Of a stretch of 43,232 nt of DNA, positions 8,714 to 17,320 are shown piece by piece (position 1 is the stretch's first letter; each line of letters starts with the position of its first letter). The position numbers and the translations under genes are program-made. The notes beneath the pieces were generated by a model, which did no database searches, was not told where the DNA came from, and worked only from the letters and a program-made list of their open reading frames with translations. Source of the DNA: Clostridium sp. CAG:465 (GTDB lineage Bacteria > Bacillota > Clostridia > TANB77 > CAG-465). The stretch covers positions 61,332-104,563 of the forward strand of contig FR891269.1 in the NCBI GenBank assembly GCA_000433755.1, given 5' to 3'.

Positions 8714-10284
8714 TCAATATTTGTATAATTTACATCTTTTTCATTAAATAGTTCTTCAATTTTAAGTTTTTCACCATTTTTATTTTCATCAAGACCTATC
8801 TTTACAGCTACATCATTATTATACTTATCTTTAAAGCATTCTTTTATTATATCTATATTATTCATATCTTTTAAAACATTATACGCAAACGAATTAGTTG
8901 TAATAATAACAAGTGACTTATCATTAAAATATAGTTTTGCACTAGCAAGTGATGAGTATATCTTTATATGTCCCTTTTGCAATATATATCTCTTAAACTC
9001 ATCTGCTCCATTAAATTCATTCATATTTTCAAGATTTTTAGATATTTTACTATTTTGAGCACTGACCTCACTATCATTTGACGATTTAGTTTTATTTACT
9101 ACAACATCCTTATTAATTTTATTTTCTAAATTTCCTTGAGAATTTTGACTTACACCATTTTTCTTTAATGAAATTATTTCATTTTCTAAATTCTTTATTT
9201 TTTGATTTAATATTTCCACAACATTACTATTATCCTTGTTATTATTTGTGCTTTGTACAGCTGTATTTACATTACAAATCTCAACCATAACAGATTTTAA
9301 TAATATTTCTGGTTTAGCAGAATTTTTTAAATCATTGTCTAATTTTGATAATCTATCTATAATATTTATTGTTCTTTTTTTCTTCTCATCATCTTTTTCT
9401 TTTATTAATATTGCTAAGAACTTTTCATTTAAGCTTGAAACAAGCTGCCTCAAATCTTTTCCCTTTATTATTATCTCATCAATATTCTTTAAAATATCAA
9501 TTACATTTAAATTATATGTATCATCTACAATTTTATTTAATATATCTTCATCAATAGCTCCTATAATTTTCTTAACATCATCTAATTTTAGTTCATCATC
9601 CATTTCAGATATACATCTATCTAATATACTTATACCATCTCTTAATGCTCCATCAGCAAGTTTTGAAACATATTCACATACACCGTCTTCATACTTTATA
9701 TTTTCTTTATCACATATATATTTAAGTCTTTTAGCTATATTTTCTTCTGATAGTCTATCAAAATCAAATCTTAAGCATCTAGACAAGATAGTAACTGGTA
9801 TTTTATGCTTTTCAGTTGTAGCAAGTATAAATATTACATTTTCAGGTGGTTCTTCTAATGTTTTAAGTAAAGCATTAAATGCACTTGTAGTAAGCATATG
9901 TGCTTCATCAATTATATATACTCTATACTTAACGTCGACAGTTGCATATATAACTTCTTGCCTTATTTGCCTAATATTTTCAACGCTATTATTTGAAGCA
10001 GCATCCATTTCAACTACATCAGTTGTACTACCTTCAATTATATTTTTACACACCTCACACTCATTACAAGGTTCTCCATCTTTTGGATTTAAACAATTTA
10101 TAGCCCTTGCAAAAATTTTAGCAGCTGATGTTTTTCCTGTTCCTCTTGTTCCACTAAAAATATATGCATGTGATATTTTACCTGATTTTATTTGATTTTT
10201 TAGTATTTTTGTAACACTCTCTTGACCTACCATATCACTAAATGTTTGAGGTCTGTATTTTCTATATAACGCTATATATGCCAT
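8710..10284 (-). CDS. dnaX: DNA polymerase III subunit gamma/tau
   Basis: A 524-residue clamp-loader ATPase subunit. It has the Walker A motif SGTRGTGKTSAAKI, the zinc cysteines in CLNPKDGEPCNECEVC, a DEAH Walker B (IIDEAHMLTTSAFNALLKTL) and the sensor 1 stretch LATTEKHKIPVTILSRC. The region after about residue 355 is low-complexity, Asn/Lys-rich linker followed by a tau-like C-terminal domain. The start is the ATG at 10284 (MAYIALYRKYRPQTF), set by GGGAGTG at 7-base spacing. The SRP RNA gene lies directly upstream. Confidence 0.94.
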   Translation of the reverse strand: MAYIALYRKYRPQTFSDMVGQESVTKILKNQIKSGKISHAYIFSGTRGTGKTSAAKIFARAINCLNPKDGEPCNECEVCKNIIEGSTTDVVEMDAASNNSVENIRQIRQEVIYATVDVKYRVYIIDEAHMLTTSAFNALLKTLEEPPENVIFILATTEKHKIPVTILSRCLRFDFDRLSEENIAKRLKYICDKENIKYEDGVCEYVSKLADGALRDGISILDRCISEMDDELKLDDVKKIIGAIDEDILNKIVDDTYNLNVIDILKNIDEIIIKGKDLRQLVSSLNEKFLAILIKEKDDEKKKRTINIIDRLSKLDNDLKNSAKPEILLKSVMVEICNVNTAVQSTNNNKDNSNVVEILNQKIKNLENEIISLKKNGVSQNSQGNLENKINKDVVVNKTKSSNDSEVSAQNSKISKNLENMNEFNGADEFKRYILQKGHIKIYSSLASAKLYFNDKSLVIITTNSFAYNVLKDMNNIDIIKECFKDKYNNDVAVKIGLDENKNGEKLKIEELFNEKDVNYTNID

Positions 10285-10306
10285 ATATATCACTCCCATA
10301 AAAAAG

Positions 10307-10388
10307 CCATCAAACACATAGAGTATAATGCTTATTGCTGCTTCCTTCCGGACCTGACAAGGTTCACAAAAACTCTATCATTTGATGG
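10307..10388 (-). ncRNA. ffs: Signal recognition particle RNA, small bacterial type (4.5S-like)
   Basis: The minus strand carries the universally conserved SRP domain IV core GTCAGGTCCGGAAGGAAGCA at about 10338-10357. The ends pair as CCATCAAA / TTTGATGG (10388-10381 with 10314-10307), closing an 82-base hairpin, and a T run follows (10305-10301). There is no Alu domain, so it is the short form. The position directly before dnaX is typical of Firmicutes. Confidence 0.9.
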
Positions 10389-10412
10389 TAAATACATTAT
10401 ACAATAAAAAAG

Positions 10413-11150
10413 TTAAAACTTCAAGTACTTTCTAAAATTAAAAATAAAATTATCCTTTAAATAAAAAACATAATCATTTAAATTTTCTCTTTTTACTCCA
10501 ATACCTGCAGTCGCAAGTTCATATCCAGGAAGTTTTAAACTAATATTACAAGCACTTAATTTATCAGAACTATCCATAATATTAAGATCAAAAGATAGCT
10601 CAAATTTTAAATCATCAATATTCATACCTGTAAGAGATATAAGTGTTCCGTCAAATTTAACAATTTTAGTATTTTCAGGAACTTTTACATCTTTTGCAAA
10701 ATTCATATTATCAATTTCTATTTCAACTAAATATTGGTTTTCTTTTTCACTTGAATATATATCTACTCTTTGATTTTTCATATTCTCTGATAACTTAGTT
10801 TTTTCATTTCTATCAGGTTGAGTAATATACATTTCTCCCATTTTATTTGGAAGTTTAACTTTTATATTATCAATATACATTTCCTTTATTTCTGATTCTT
10901 TTGGAATAAGTAAAGATAACACATTCTTTTGAGATAAATCAAGTAAAAGATCTGATATCATACTTTGTTCTTTGTTCTCTTGTTTTTCTTCTACTGTAAC
11001 TAAAGATGTTATTAAAGCATCATTTGTCCTAAAAGTACCTTGGTTAATTTTCCCTTTATTATTGAGTAAAATATAAAAAGTTAATGCTATAATAGCAATG
11101 GAAACTATTATTATTAAAATTATTAATAAAGCTTTATTATTTTTTTTCAT
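10413..11150 (-). CDS. Membrane-anchored protein of unknown function
   Basis: A 245-residue protein with one N-terminal membrane helix (LLIILIIIVSIAIIALTFYILL, about residues 7-28) and an extracytoplasmic domain made of predicted beta strands, with no cysteine/histidine metal site. The motif DGTLISLTGMNIDDLKFELSFDLNIM suggests a lipid- or wall-facing beta fold, but I do not recognise a family. The start is the ATG at 11150 behind GGGGGAG. It stands between the SRP RNA and the conjugation-type operon with its own spacing. Confidence 0.65.
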   Translation of the reverse strand: MKKNNKALLIILIIIVSIAIIALTFYILLNNKGKINQGTFRTNDALITSLVTVEEKQENKEQSMISDLLLDLSQKNVLSLLIPKESEIKEMYIDNIKVKLPNKMGEMYITQPDRNEKTKLSENMKNQRVDIYSSEKENQYLVEIEIDNMNFAKDVKVPENTKIVKFDGTLISLTGMNIDDLKFELSFDLNIMDSSDKLSACNISLKLPGYELATAGIGVKRENLNDYVFYLKDNFIFNFRKYLKF

Positions 11151-11226
11151 ATACTCCCCCATTTATTACTAAAATTATACTACAAAGATATGAAAAATAC
11201 AACAAAAAAAATTATATATTAAAAAA

Positions 11227-11257
11227 ATAGAACTAAACCATTAATGCTTAGTTCTAT
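11227..11257 (-). terminator. Terminator after the VirD4/TraG gene
   Basis: On the minus strand, stem ATAGAACTAA pairs with TTTAGTTCTAT around a 10-base loop and is followed by a run of seven T residues (11227-11221). It ends the 14152-11264 operon. Confidence 0.82.
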
Positions 11258-11263
11258 AATATT

Positions 11264-13241
11264 TTAATTATTATCACTTCCAAATAATTCATCAAATTTC
11301 TTTTCAAGTTCTTTTTGTAAATCAAATTCTTTATTTTCATTAGGTACATTTGAAGTGTTTGTGTTTACCATTTGATTATTTATTACTGGTGGTTGTGGAT
11401 TATTTGTTATAACTTGGGTTTGAGTAGTTGCTGCTCTATTTCTTTGTTCTAAAATCTGCCTTGCTTTTTCTTCTCTTCTTTTTAAATGTTCTCTTACATC
11501 CATAACTTTTACAGGTACATCATCAGTTTTTGGCATTTCAGATATATTATGAATTTCATATTGTTTTGCCACATCTCTCATTGGATGATATTTAAAATAC
11601 CATGCTTTTTTTGCTCTTATAGGTTTTAATGTTCTAACTAAAAGAATTTCTTCATTTGGATCCAAACGTTTAAGTTCATCAACAGTCATAAGATCTCTTC
11701 CTTGCTGTTGATGGCTAATAGAAACTCCTTGTTTTTCTCTTTCATCTTTATCTTTATTTACAGATTTACTCTTTACTCTTATTGTTTTTTGTCCTAAACT
11801 TTTAGAAAAATATTCACAAGTTTTTATTGATTGACTTCCCAAAAATAGTTGTGTGTCACAGTTACCAATTATATTTTCATATGTGTCTTTATACAATGAT
11901 TCAAGTTGATCTAAAGATTGAACAACTATAGAAATACTTATGCCTAAACTTCTTGTAGTACTAAGTTTTTTATTAAAATCTGGTATTTGACCAATATTTG
12001 CAAATTCATCAAGTAAAAAATATACCTGTTGATTTAGTGTTCCACCATTCCTATCAGCCTGTAAATATAACTTTTGTAACATCTGGCTGAAAAAAATAGT
12101 TGATATAAAATCATATGTACTATCTGAAGCTGAAGTTATAACAAACAGTGCGACTTTTTTATTACCCAAATCATCAAAATCTATATTATTTGATGTAGTG
12201 ATTTTTTGCATTGCAGGTGTATCAAATGCTGTAATTTTAGCGATGGTTGATACAACAATACTTTGCATTGTTTTATCTGCTGCTGTACTAAAGTTTTCAT
12301 ATTCTTTTCTTCCTGGATGTTCAGGTTTTAATTCATCAATAAATAATTTTTTAAATACAGTATCATCTGCTCCACCAGCTCTTATTATATTTATACAACT
12401 TGATAAATTTTGTTCTTCTTCTGGTAATACAGATATAACATAATATATTGCAGCCTTTAAAAGCATTTTTGCAGTTTCATCCCAAAAAGGATCACTTGAA
12501 GCAGCTCCTTCTTTTTTTGTTCCCATTACTATGGTGTGTGCAATTACATCTACACTTTGATGGTCAATTATATGTGCAAGTGGATTATATCTATCACTAT
12601 ATTCAGGATTTACTAAATTAAATGCTCTAACCTCATACCCATTTGCTTTTAAATATCCTGATGTTTCTCTATATAATTCTCCCTTAGGATCTGTTATTAC
12701 ATATGAACCCAGACACTGTAAAATATTAGGTTTAATATAACAAGCTGATTTACCAGCACCTGATCCGTCCAACAACTAAAACGTTTTTATTAATTAAAAC
12801 TTTTTTAAGATCAGTTCCAAGATAATGGTCTTTACTTAAAATAAAGCCTGATTTTTTATTTAATAATTCTCTACCATCACTTGTTTTTTCATATTCTTCT
12901 CCATGCTTTGCCCAATCACTTGATCCACTCTCTATACCATCATATTCACTCTCTTTTGCAAATTTTATCTTCCAAGCAATAAACAATATAATTGTAATTA
13001 CTAAAGTCCAAAATGACCATTTTATAAATCCGAAAAAATCTAAGCCAATTGCTGTTATAAATTTAAAGTTTGTTATATTTTGTATAAATCCATCTATACA
13101 TGCAGAAAAAATACTCTCTCCTGCTTCCTTTGCTCCATGTGCACACACGAACAAAGAGCCTACGATTACTATATCAAATAAAGCGTAGACTATTAAAAAT
13201 GGTATAAATTCTCTCCATAATTTTTTAATTTTTTGTTCCAT
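11264..13241 (-). CDS. VirD4/TraG-type conjugative coupling ATPase, needing a +1 frameshift in Walker A
   Basis: A T4SS coupling-protein ATPase. Residues 1-158 hold two membrane helices (about 15-35 and 75-98). Residues 159-658 hold the ATPase: VITDPKGELYRET, the Walker B-like VYFLLDEFANIGQIPDF, LSTTRSLGISISIVVQSLDQ, and a disordered Gln/Asn-rich tail. The two parts are in different frames, joined at an in-frame CGG followed by A (12765-12767). Skipping the C restores VVGGSGAGKSACYIKPN, a perfect Walker A, and a 658-residue full-length protein. Without the shift translation stops at VVGRIRCW and the ATPase is lost. No relaxase or VirB4 is nearby, so this may be a remnant or scattered conjugation module. 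Confidence 0.87.
12764..12767 (-). other. CGGA +1 recoding site in the VirD4/TraG gene
   Basis: Read on the minus strand, GTT GTT GGA CGG A TCA GGT GCT GGT AAA. Zero-frame reading stops at TAA four codons after CGG. Skipping the C gives VVGGSGAGK. The recoded Gly159 is the second residue of the GxxxxGKS phosphate-binding loop. Confidence 0.87.
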
Positions 13242-13269
13242 ATCTCTTCAACCTCTTAAATTTCTTTTG

Positions 13270-13554
13270 TTATCTTGGTATTATTGGTTCATCTGCCTCA
13301 TCTTCAATAGATTTCTTATTATATATAACACTGTGAACATCATCATTATTAGGAATTTGAACTCCTTTTTCTGCGAACTCCTTAATTTGTGCTTTATGTT
13401 TTTGTTCAATTTCTTATTCTAATGTTCTTTTAGTTTGTTCGTCAATTTCTAAATTTAAGACACCTAAACTTATTGTTTTTTTATCAAGTACCTTTAAATC
13501 ACTAAGTAAATCTTGTAATGCTACAGCTCTTGCACTTACTGCTCTTTTTATCAT
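13270..13554 (-). pseudogene. Small unknown ORF interrupted by an in-frame TAA
   Basis: A strong ribosome binding site (AAGGAGG) precedes an ATG at 13554. The frame runs 46 codons (MIKRAVSARAVALQDLLSD...) to a TAA at 13414-13416, then continues in the same frame for 47 more codons (EIEQKHKAQIKEFAEKGVQ...) to a TAA at 13270. Both halves are polar, charged and coil-like. The join ...TLE-stop-EIEQ reads smoothly if the TAA replaces a Gln, Lys or Glu codon. It sits between the 176-residue gene and the coupling ATPase and is probably part of their operon. It may be a pseudogene, a genuine 46-residue peptide, or stop readthrough. No family is recognised. Confidence 0.5.
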
Positions 13555-13621
13555 ATTAAAATTCCTCCTTCAACTACATTTATTACTACGTTTAAACTAC
13601 ATCTATTACTATATTTCTGAA

Positions 13622-14152
13622 TTATTTTTCCTCATCAAACCTTAACTCTAATACTATATATGGCTTATGTGGTAAAATTTTGCATTTACCTTTAACCTTT
13701 CCAGTAACTGGATCAGTATATAGCACAGGCTTTACCTCTTCACCTGTTTGAGTATCTATTATTGAGAATGTTCTTTTCATATTTGGTGTATATTCTACTT
13801 CTTTATATTCAACACCTTCTTGGTTATATAAAGAACCATAACTTAGTGGAACATTAGTCTCTATTGCTCTAAAGCCCTCAGAGTTTAGTTCACCTGTACT
13901 AAGTATTGCTTTAGAGTTAGTAAGAGTAAGTAATACTATAAGTTGTTTTTCGTCATTGTTAGGTCTTATTAAATTAAACTCTTTTCTAATCCTTCCATTT
14001 TCATTTGTATCAATACACTCTATTTTTTGTAAAGATAAAAGTGCATTTCCTCTTTTATACTCTTCTTCATTTTTTTCAACTAAGAAAGCTATTGTGCTCA
14101 TACCTGGCATATCAACAACTTCAAATTTATTCATTTGTATTAAAGGTTCCAT
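13622..14152 (-). CDS. Hypothetical protein, first gene of the conjugation-type operon
   Basis: A 176-residue soluble protein with no signal peptide, no membrane segment and no known motif. It is rich in predicted beta strands, with an internal VLYTDPVTGKVKGKCKILP turn region. It follows a good promoter and lies upstream of the interrupted small ORF and the VirD4/TraG gene, which suggests an accessory role in the same system. I cannot assign a function. Confidence 0.6.
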   Translation of the reverse strand: MEPLIQMNKFEVVDMPGMSTIAFLVEKNEEEYKRGNALLSLQKIECIDTNENGRIRKEFNLIRPNNDEKQLIVLLTLTNSKAILSTGELNSEGFRAIETNVPLSYGSLYNQEGVEYKEVEYTPNMKRTFSIIDTQTGEEVKPVLYTDPVTGKVKGKCKILPHKPYIVLELRFDEEK

Positions 14153-14191
14153 ATCATACCTCTTTCTTAGATTATCTCTACCCTATTTATA

Positions 14192-14220
14192 ATTATACTA
14201 TATATATAAACTAATATCAA
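14192..14220 (-). promoter_or_regulatory. SigA-type promoter of the conjugation-type operon
   Basis: On the minus strand, TTGATA (14220-14215), a 17-base spacer and TATAAT (14197-14192), 40 bases before the start at 14152. Confidence 0.65.
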
Positions 14221-14264
14221 TACATTTTTTAAAATTTTCATCTTTTTATGTGAATTTTTATGTA

Positions 14265-14305
14265 AAATAATCGTTGACATTGTCAATTAATGTCAACGAT
14301 TATTT
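14265..14305 (-). terminator. Terminator after the VanW-family gene
   Basis: A 17-bp perfect stem (AAATAATCGTTGACATT / AATGTCAACGATTATTT) with a 7-base loop, starting one base after the VanW gene stop. The arms end in A and T runs on both sides, so it may also work in the plus direction. Confidence 0.82.
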
Positions 14306-14306
14306 A

Positions 14307-16031
14307 TCAGCTACCACCAGTACCAACTTTTATTACTTGTTGTTGTGCATTATATTTATCTCTTGAAAGCAATCCTGAGCTTATAACTTGGCCGTTTAAT
14401 TTTTTTGTTATATAGCTTTCAGATGTATAACCATTTACTCCAGCTGTTGTAACAACTTGCTTTCCATAAGGTATGCTACTATCATATTCATATCTAGTTG
14501 TATAAGGAATTGTTCCAGTAGTTTTTTGTGATAATATAACTTCTGGATCGTTATTTTGTTTAGTACCATATATACTAACATTTAAACTTCCGCTATATGA
14601 AAATGAAGTAACAATTTTTATTGGCGTTTCTCTATTATTTTTAAACTTAAAGTCTAAAACTGGACTATACACTGTAGCATCTCTACTAGGTGGAACGTAT
14701 CCAACTGGTAATCCATGCTGATGTCTTTCAACAATTTCAAGGTTAGCCATTAACACTGTATTATATAATGTTGATACAGTTTGACAAATTCCTCCACCCA
14801 TCTCATCTACTGTTGTACCACCTTTAAAAGTTGCAGCTGCTTGATATCCCTTTGATGCAGTAGTTTCTCCTATATTATTATTATATGAATAAGTTTCACC
14901 AGGCAGGATAACAACGCCATTCATATATGAAAGAGCTATTTTTAAGTTATTGCTTCTTGCATAGTTTCCTGCAGGAAAATACGTTGTATATCCTGCTAAT
15001 TTTTCATTGCACATATCTGCTGAAATATCTACAAGTTTAACTTTAGGTTCAATCTTTGTTACTTTAAATTCAATTGTTTTACCTTCTTCTTTGTTTTCAG
15101 GAAGATCTAATAACTCTTTTAATTTATTAACATCAAAATCAAAACCAACTACTTCTGCTACATATTTATTTGGGTTTACAGTTTTATCAACATATGCATC
15201 CTTCGCATCCCTTTTTACTTCAGAATAAACTTTATCAGCGTCTAAACTTTGAGGCGTTCTTTTTATAGTATTCAAATCATAGGTATTCTGATTTCTACTT
15301 TCAAATGCCTTAACAATGTTATTTTTTTCTTCATCATAATTTATTGAATTTCCAGTTTTTCCATTTACAATTACAATTTTAGCTTCTTTTTCATCTAGAC
15401 TATATGATGCATCATTATATCTATCTTTTATAGTTAAATCAACATTTTTCATGATATTATCTAAACTATTTATATCATAACTATATGCAGGCTCAATTAC
15501 CTTCTTTGAAAACAAAGCTTTCAATATATTAAAATTATTAACAAAAATATTACTATCTCTACCGAAATTCATTACATTTTGGACTGTTTTATCAATATCA
15601 AATTTAAAATCAAAATCTTCTGCTTTTATAGTATATATATTTTCGCCATCTTGATATATATCAATTTTTTCACTGGAATTTAAATCATTTGAAATGTTAG
15701 TAATAGTTTGAATTACTTCTTCAGAACTTTTTCCAGAAAAATTTTCATTAAATAAATACACATTTTTATATACATTTGAATTTAACTTGTTAACACAAGT
15801 AATAAATCCAAATATTATACAAATAAATAAAAAAATAGCTGCACAAGTAATAATTATTATTTTATTTTTCTTACTTAGTTTTCTCTTTTTGTTTGCTATA
15901 TCAGTCTTTGGCGATACTGCAATATCCTTTTTATTATCATCTAATATTTCAATTTTAGAGTCATTTTCTATTAAGTCACTATCTTTTTTACCATCTGTTG
16001 GCATACTTGTATTTTCATTTTTTTTTGCCAT
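14307..16031 (-). CDS. VanW-family cell-wall protein with G5 domain (YoaR-like)
   Basis: A 574-residue membrane-anchored protein. A polar N-terminus of about 55 residues is followed by one membrane helix (IIIITCAAIFLFICIIFGFI). Next is an extracellular region of PG_binding_4-like repeats (about 80-330), then a VanW domain (about 345-475) with LPGETYSYNNNIG and EMGGGICQTVSTLYN. A G5-type domain (about 490-574) ends the protein, closing with IKVGTG. VanW proteins are cell-surface proteins linked to peptidoglycan; a direct enzymatic role is not established. The start is the ATG at 16031 behind GGAGGAG. Confidence 0.87.
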   Translation of the reverse strand: MAKKNENTSMPTDGKKDSDLIENDSKIEILDDNKKDIAVSPKTDIANKKRKLSKKNKIIIITCAAIFLFICIIFGFITCVNKLNSNVYKNVYLFNENFSGKSSEEVIQTITNISNDLNSSEKIDIYQDGENIYTIKAEDFDFKFDIDKTVQNVMNFGRDSNIFVNNFNILKALFSKKVIEPAYSYDINSLDNIMKNVDLTIKDRYNDASYSLDEKEAKIVIVNGKTGNSINYDEEKNNIVKAFESRNQNTYDLNTIKRTPQSLDADKVYSEVKRDAKDAYVDKTVNPNKYVAEVVGFDFDVNKLKELLDLPENKEEGKTIEFKVTKIEPKVKLVDISADMCNEKLAGYTTYFPAGNYARSNNLKIALSYMNGVVILPGETYSYNNNIGETTASKGYQAAATFKGGTTVDEMGGGICQTVSTLYNTVLMANLEIVERHQHGLPVGYVPPSRDATVYSPVLDFKFKNNRETPIKIVTSFSYSGSLNVSIYGTKQNNDPEVILSQKTTGTIPYTTRYEYDSSIPYGKQVVTTAGVNGYTSESYITKKLNGQVISSGLLSRDKYNAQQQVIKVGTGGS

Positions 16032-16088
16032 AAACTCCTCCATACATGAATAACTTATTTATATATTATTACTCATTTCTATACAAAA

Positions 16089-16787
16089 TTATTTCTTTCT
16101 TCTAATTAAAACAATAGGAGTAAGTGTCTTTTCTTGACCTGCTGGATTATCTTTTATCATTTTTGCAAGTTCTTCATCATTATATTTTATAACATCTGAT
16201 TTACCTAAAATTTCAGCATTAAAATCATTTGCATCTACAATCATTGCTTTAATTCCCAATTTTTCATATATCTCATTACAAACGCCAGTTGAATTTTCTG
16301 GTATTCTTATTCCAAAATCGTTATAATCTTCAAAAACATGTCCATAAAATCCATCAAGTCCACTAACTTCAGGACCTGTAATTTCATAAAATACACCTTT
16401 TTTACCGAATAATTTACATACTCCACCTGCTATTGCAGCCCAAATTACTTTTAATCTTCCACAAAGATTAATTGCAAATTGCATTTTATATGGATTATCT
16501 ACTCCACATCCTGCATCAGATCTCATAGCAAACTTAGATAAAAATTTAGCAAGTGCTCCAACTTTCATATCTTTCTTGTATACTACTCTTTTTTGGCATA
16601 AAGAAATTATTTTTTCACTAATTGAAATTATATCATCTTCTTCATATATTGGTTTTACATATTTTTCTATAATATCTATATAACTTTCTCCAAGTTTTAT
16701 ATAATGTGTTTGTACGGCATGTCTTAAAAATTTCTCACCGTTTACTTCAATTTCTACATTTTTACCATCTAAGGCTTTAAATTCCAT
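16089..16787 (-). CDS. Coenzyme F420-0:gamma-glutamyl ligase-like protein
   Basis: A 232-residue cytoplasmic protein. The N-terminal half has VQTHYIKLGESYIDIIEKYV and SEKIISLCQ; the C-terminal half has EITGPEVSGLDGFYGHVF, then IRIPENSTGVCNEI and MIVDANDFNAEILGKS. These resemble the FbiB/CofE (F420_ligase) fold, in which CofE adds glutamate to F420-0. Clostridia are not known F420 producers, so the true substrate is probably different. The start is the ATG at 16787; it follows a good promoter and stands alone. Confidence 0.62.
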   Translation of the reverse strand: MEFKALDGKNVEIEVNGEKFLRHAVQTHYIKLGESYIDIIEKYVKPIYEEDDIISISEKIISLCQKRVVYKKDMKVGALAKFLSKFAMRSDAGCGVDNPYKMQFAINLCGRLKVIWAAIAGGVCKLFGKKGVFYEITGPEVSGLDGFYGHVFEDYNDFGIRIPENSTGVCNEIYEKLGIKAMIVDANDFNAEILGKSDVIKYNDEELAKMIKDNPAGQEKTLTPIVLIRRKK

Positions 16788-16818
16788 ATAAATCACTCAT
16801 TTCTTTTACATATTAAAA

Positions 16819-16847
16819 AGTATAATACAAACCCCAAAAAAAGTCAA
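16819..16847 (-). promoter_or_regulatory. SigA-type promoter for the F420-ligase-like gene
   Basis: On the minus strand, TTGACT (16847-16842), a 17-base spacer and TATACT (16824-16819), 32 bases before the start at 16787 and directly after the RNase P RNA terminator. Confidence 0.65.
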
Positions 16848-16853
16848 TAAAAA

Positions 16854-16871
16854 CCCATCTAAAAAGATAGG
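16854..16871 (-). terminator. Terminator of the RNase P RNA gene
   Basis: On the minus strand, CCTATC pairs with GATGGG (one G-U pair) around a 6-base loop, followed by TTTTTATT. It is short but lies directly after the end of the RNase P RNA. Confidence 0.6.
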
Positions 16872-16879
16872 CTTTTGTT

Positions 16880-17208
16880 AAAGTATTTCATAAGCCGGAT
16901 TCTGTTTTAAATAGTCATTTATCTAGAATATACATTACTGTATATTTCAAGCCACCAACCACGAAAGATGACGGGCCGTCTTAGCCTTTCTTTTTTGGTG
17001 TTGCACCAAGTGGGGTTTACACCAATGCTATATCTCTATAACATTTTGTGAGCTCTTACCTCACATTTTCACCCTTACCATATAAATGGCGGTTATTTTC
17101 TGTTGCACTTTCCTTAAGGTCACCCTCACTAGACGTTATCTAGCACTATTGCCCTATGGTGTCCGGACTTTCCTCTTGAATAAATCAAGCGACTATTTGA
17201 AATACTTT
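16880..17208 (-). ncRNA. rnpB: RNase P RNA
   Basis: The catalytic RNA that removes tRNA 5' leaders. The minus strand shows the conserved CRI-like block GAGGAAAGTCCGGACACC near the 5' end, then AGTGAGGGTGACC, GGTAAGGGTGAAA and GTAAACCCCACTTGGTGCAA in the middle. The 3' signature ACAGAATCCGGCTTAT comes before the end. The ends pair as AAAGTATTTCA / TGAAATACTTT (P1 helix). The length of about 329 bases fits bacterial RNase P RNA. Confidence 0.95.
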
Positions 17209-17217
17209 AACATAATT

Positions 17218-17246
17218 ATTATACCATGAATTTTTAAAAAAGTAAA
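17218..17246 (-). promoter_or_regulatory. rnpB: Promoter for the RNase P RNA gene
   Basis: On the minus strand, TTTACT, a 17-base spacer and TATAAT (17223-17218), ending about 10 bases before the P1 helix. The spacing places the transcript start at the predicted RNA 5' end. Confidence 0.65.
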
Positions 17247-17275
17247 GTAGTGTAAAACGTTCTCATTTCAAAGTA

Positions 17276-17305
17276 AAAGACTGACCTAGAAAAAAGTCAG
17301 TCTTT
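17276..17305 (-). terminator. Terminator of gyrA
   Basis: A 10-bp perfect stem (AAAGACTGAC / GTCAGTCTTT) with a 10-base loop, 15 bases after the gyrA stop. It is flanked by T-rich sequence on both strands. Confidence 0.82.
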
Positions 17306-17320
17306 TTAATTTATATTATG

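Noticed and set aside
9375..9381. Run of seven A residues in dnaX (minus strand, AAAAAAAG), like the E. coli dnaX slippage site
   Set aside because: A -1 shift there would end after a few codons and cut into domain III, shorter than a useful gamma form. A7 runs are common in this AT-rich genome and there is no clear stimulatory structure.
9236..10195. Plus-strand open frame of 319 codons opposite dnaX
   Set aside because: It is a shadow of dnaX: Ser/Ile/Phe-rich, no ribosome binding site and no recognisable domain.
26..13241. Sequencing or assembly error as the cause of the yabG, VirD4/TraG and splB frameshifts
   Set aside because: Random errors would not give the same CGGA context four times at three loci, and none falls in a homopolymer run. 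Raw reads would still be the decisive test.
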